8,351 bases of DNA from Planctomycetaceae bacterium (GTDB lineage Bacteria > Planctomycetota > Planctomycetia > Pirellulales > Thermoguttaceae). The position numbers were made by a program, and so were the translations under genes. Below are positions 6,036-8,351 of this stretch, one piece after another (positions within the stretch are counted from its first letter, which is position 1; every line of letters begins with the position of its first letter). Under the pieces are notes generated by a model, which was not told where the DNA came from, made no database searches, and worked only from the letters and a program-made list of their open reading frames with translations. The stretch is from contig JAITAZ010000645.1 of assembly GCA_031283825.1 (NCBI GenBank), positions 1 through 8,351 on the forward strand, given 5' to 3'.

Positions 6036-6084
6036 AATTGATTTATTTTGAATCGCGATTATTTTTTCGGCGGAGGTCGTCGAT

Positions 6085-8112
6085 ATGCGATTTCAAAAAA
6101 AATTAACTTTAACATTAAATTTAACGATGAAAAATACGAAGAAAAAACCATTGTGTTTAGTTTCTCCCTTGTTTTTTCTGATATTGTTTTGCATGGCGGC
6201 GCTCATCGTTCCGCAAGATGCAATCCTTGCCGCGAGATTATCTCAATGGCGGCAAGTCAAGTTGAATCGTCAATCGCGGCAGGTTGATCTTGCTACGGCG
6301 ATTGCGAATATTAAGTCGAATCCGATTATGCCGAAGGAGTCTGATTTATTGCGTTGCAAGGGTCTTTTATTGAAGGAGTGCAATTTGCTGATAAAGGTTC
6401 TTGACGCGGATTCGGATCGCGAGTCGGCTAAGGTGTGGCGAACCGAGTTAAAGTTGGACTCGATTAAAGCAATTCTGTCGGAAGAGGGGTTGCCGGAGAT
6501 CGACGCGATTAAAGATGCGTGGAGTGATTTTAATCAGGACAAAAAGGGATTGCGATGGGAAATTTTCAATGGAGTGAGAAATGAGTTGCGGCGTTATTTA
6601 ATGATTCACACTCTTTTGAATTCGAGCAAGCCGTATGACGAGCATCTTATCAAGGCTTGCGATGATTTTGAGACTATGTTTCAGGACTATATTAAAACGT
6701 CGTCGTCGATTACCGGTTCTAATTTGAATGATTTTATTACGTGGTTTAATGATATAAGTCTTTTTGATTCGCGTGCGTCTCAAGTTGTGGCGGCGGTGCG
6801 AAAGAGGACGTCGGAACCGAATATTCAATTTACGGTGAATGATCGTTTTATGTCGAATGGTTTTAGTCGCGAGCTTTCGCGGGACATTGACGTCAACGAG
6901 ACAATTCAGGGGACGAAGTTGATAGGTTCGGGGAGTATGACGGGATTGAGTTCGTCGGCGATAGTTAGGCGGTCGAAGGGTGCGGCGATTGACGTAATTA
7001 TTGATGCTAATATGGAGACGGAGACGACGGGTTATCATTCGCCGGTTACGTTGAATACGAGGACGACGGGGACGCTTTGGGGTAAGAAACGCGTATTATT
7101 ATCGCCGGATAGGATTACGGCGTTGCCGGCGGCGTCGAAGGCAGAGCTTGATGCGGATATTTATAATGTTCGTGTGAAAGCGGGCAAGTTAGTAACGTGT
7201 ATAGCGAAGTGTCAGGTTGAGTCTCAGCGGGAGGATTCGTTGGCGGAGGCGACGGTGCGGGCGGAGAAGAAGTTGAATGATCAGATTGATGCGATTGTTG
7301 ATGCAGAAATTGCTGATGCGAATGAGCAGTATCAGTCGAGTTTTCGTCGTCCGTTGAAGAAGTTTGGTTTATTGCCGGAGTTTAGTATATCGAGTTTTCC
7401 GTCGGATTCGGTCAAGGACATATCTGGTAGGATAGAGGGGCGGGCTTTGGTAGGTTCATCGTTTCAGCCTGGCGGGATTGCGGATGCGCCGATGATTTCG
7501 AATGAGTATGATGTATTTGTTCAGGTTCATCAATCGTTGCCGAACAATGTGGCGTCGTTTGCGTTGTCGGGCAGAAATTTTGACGAGACTGAATCGAATT
7601 TAGGCGAGCAGTTGGGCGAGTTTGAGGCGTTGCGTCAGATTTTGGAGCGGAAGCAGGAGCAGGATCCGATTGCGATAACGTTTGCGGGTAAATCTCCGTT
7701 TGTGGTTGAGTTTGAGGAGGATATTGTGAGGGTGATTATTCGTATAGATAGATTTGTTCGCAATGGTTCTCGTTATCCTGGTCTTGACATTACGTTAGTA
7801 TATAAGGTGAAAACGGAGCGGACGGAGTCGGGTGAGTTTGTGGTTGTGTTTGAGCAGTTGGAGAAACCAGATGCGATGCCTAGGGGCAAAACGAGTGTTT
7901 CGGCGAGAGAGCAAACGATTAGAACGGTGGTGATGCGAAGATTGGAATCAGCACCGAAAAGAATTGAGTTGAAACCATTCGGATTAAAATGGAAAGGCTG
8001 GAAGGACGCAGGAGAGTTAAAACCTGTTTTTGCCAAATCTACAAGCGGATGGTTAACTATTGGATTTAATTGGATAAAAACAGCAAAAGAAAATAAAGTA
8101 GCGAGCAAGTAA
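6085..8112 (+). CDS. Exported protein of unknown function, 675 residues
   Basis: I do not recognise a characterised family. ATG 6085 has GGAGGT (6072-6077) seven bases upstream; a second Met (6127) has no such site. Residues 1-50 form a long signal peptide or anchor: basic start, hydrophobic about 23-43, possible cleavage near AILA-AR. Residues 50-240 look mainly helical with many charged residues. Residues 245-345 look beta-rich, with alternating hydrophobic stretches such as AAIDVIIDANMETETTGYH and TLWGKKRVLLSP. Residues 383-416 (EDSLAEATVRAEKKLNDQ onward) form a charged, probably helical segment. About 475-600 is again strand-rich (YDVFVQVHQS, VRVIIRIDRF, FVVVFEQL). The C-terminus is basic with several tryptophans. 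No catalytic motif, LPXTG, beta-barrel end or lipobox stands out. The overall look resembles conserved secreted hypothetical proteins I associate with Planctomycetota, which is an impression only. The gene appears monocistronic. Confidence 0.88.
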   Translation: MRFQKKLTLTLNLTMKNTKKKPLCLVSPLFFLILFCMAALIVPQDAILAARLSQWRQVKLNRQSRQVDLATAIANIKSNPIMPKESDLLRCKGLLLKECNLLIKVLDADSDRESAKVWRTELKLDSIKAILSEEGLPEIDAIKDAWSDFNQDKKGLRWEIFNGVRNELRRYLMIHTLLNSSKPYDEHLIKACDDFETMFQDYIKTSSSITGSNLNDFITWFNDISLFDSRASQVVAAVRKRTSEPNIQFTVNDRFMSNGFSRELSRDIDVNETIQGTKLIGSGSMTGLSSSAIVRRSKGAAIDVIIDANMETETTGYHSPVTLNTRTTGTLWGKKRVLLSPDRITALPAASKAELDADIYNVRVKAGKLVTCIAKCQVESQREDSLAEATVRAEKKLNDQIDAIVDAEIADANEQYQSSFRRPLKKFGLLPEFSISSFPSDSVKDISGRIEGRALVGSSFQPGGIADAPMISNEYDVFVQVHQSLPNNVASFALSGRNFDETESNLGEQLGEFEALRQILERKQEQDPIAITFAGKSPFVVEFEEDIVRVIIRIDRFVRNGSRYPGLDITLVYKVKTERTESGEFVVVFEQLEKPDAMPRGKTSVSAREQTIRTVVMRRLESAPKRIELKPFGLKWKGWKDAGELKPVFAKSTSGWLTIGFNWIKTAKENKVASK

Positions 8113-8351
8113 AATGATGTAATATTTCAGCGGAAAAATTATAACGATTCATTTCTGCGATATTCTGCGTATCCTGCGTTTAAATTTGATAAAGATTTTT
8201 AATGCAGAAAACGCAGAAAAATCGCAGAAAATTAGGAAAGCATAATTCGAGAAAATATCGTTACAAAAAATTCCGCTGATATATTACTATTTTTTGTAAT
8301 TACTCATGTTACACAGTACTTGTCTGTCAGTATGCGAAATTTTTTTGTTGT
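8113..8351. other. Downstream region of the 675-residue gene
   Basis: Beyond element 3, bases 8288-8351 contain TTTTTTGTAATTACTC, which resembles TTTTTTGTAATTGTTC at 2162-2177. No gene begins before the window ends. Confidence 0.5.
8119..8287. mobile_element. MITE-like palindromic element 3 (169 bp)
   Basis: The ends GTAATATTTCAGCGG (8119-8133) and CCGCTGATATATTAC (8273-8287) are inverted copies at 14 of 15 positions, and similarity continues inward to ATAACGAT / ATCGTTAC. Inside, TTCTGCG at 8153 and 8163 and TCCTGCG at 8172 face TGCAGAA at 8203 and CGCAGAA at 8212 and 8223, so the whole element can fold. The spacing is 9-11 bp, looser than in the GGGGAC arrays. It begins six bases after the stop codon of the 675-residue gene and could serve as its 3' structure. 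It has no coding capacity. Confidence 0.65.

Noticed and set aside
6598..7038. 146-codon minus-strand frame opposite the 675-residue gene
   Set aside because: Composition typical of an antisense shadow (excess Arg, Thr, Asn, His) and the plus-strand gene has a strong ribosome binding site and signal peptide.

Overview
This 8.35 kb window is AT-rich and reads as a bacterial chromosome, most likely from the Planctomycetota. That assignment rests on a thioredoxin-fold/CAP-like secreted protein of a style I associate with that phylum, on a large secreted protein of unknown function, and on long repeat-rich intergenic gaps. It is an inference; there is no rRNA or other phylogenetic marker. No rRNA, tRNA, CRISPR array, transposase or phage gene is visible.

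Layout: positions 1-539 are intergenic and repeat-laden. Three genes follow on the minus strand: xylB (xylulokinase, 540-2066), trmB (tRNA m7G46 methyltransferase, 2524-3183) and a membrane-anchored or secreted thioredoxin-fold/CAP-like protein (3350-4753). They are not a tight operon: gaps of 457 and 166 bp separate them, and trmB has its own promoter candidate. A 1.33 kb gap (4754-6084) with no recognisable gene follows. On the plus strand, 6085-8112 encodes a 675-residue exported protein of unknown function. The last 240 bp hold another palindromic repeat. The genes do not form an obvious pathway: a sugar kinase, a tRNA modification enzyme and two envelope proteins.

The most interesting content is between and inside the genes. 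(1) The gaps carry a degenerate family of MITE-like palindromes. Two copies (5737-5976 and 8119-8287) have recognisable terminal inverted repeats (consensus about TAATATWTCAGYGGAA); a third, more decayed one lies around 63-467. Their interiors are paired inverted arrays of short GC-rich words spaced close to 9 bp (GGGGAC, GGGAAC or TTCTGCG). (2) The 467-residue protein gene contains a G8 run. One G fewer would split it into a 108-codon small membrane protein ending in TAATG and a separately started secreted protein with a classical signal peptide. This points to a slippage or phase-variation site, or a sequence error. (3) The same protein has a 12-bp tandem repeat (tetrapeptide NSGS) placed just before its redox motif, which is degenerate (SYMC rather than CxxC). 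(4) A long imperfect inverted repeat (about 4866-5487) brackets a stretch full of hairpins that could be a dead mobile element or structured RNA. These points come from reading by eye; no database search or folding program was run.
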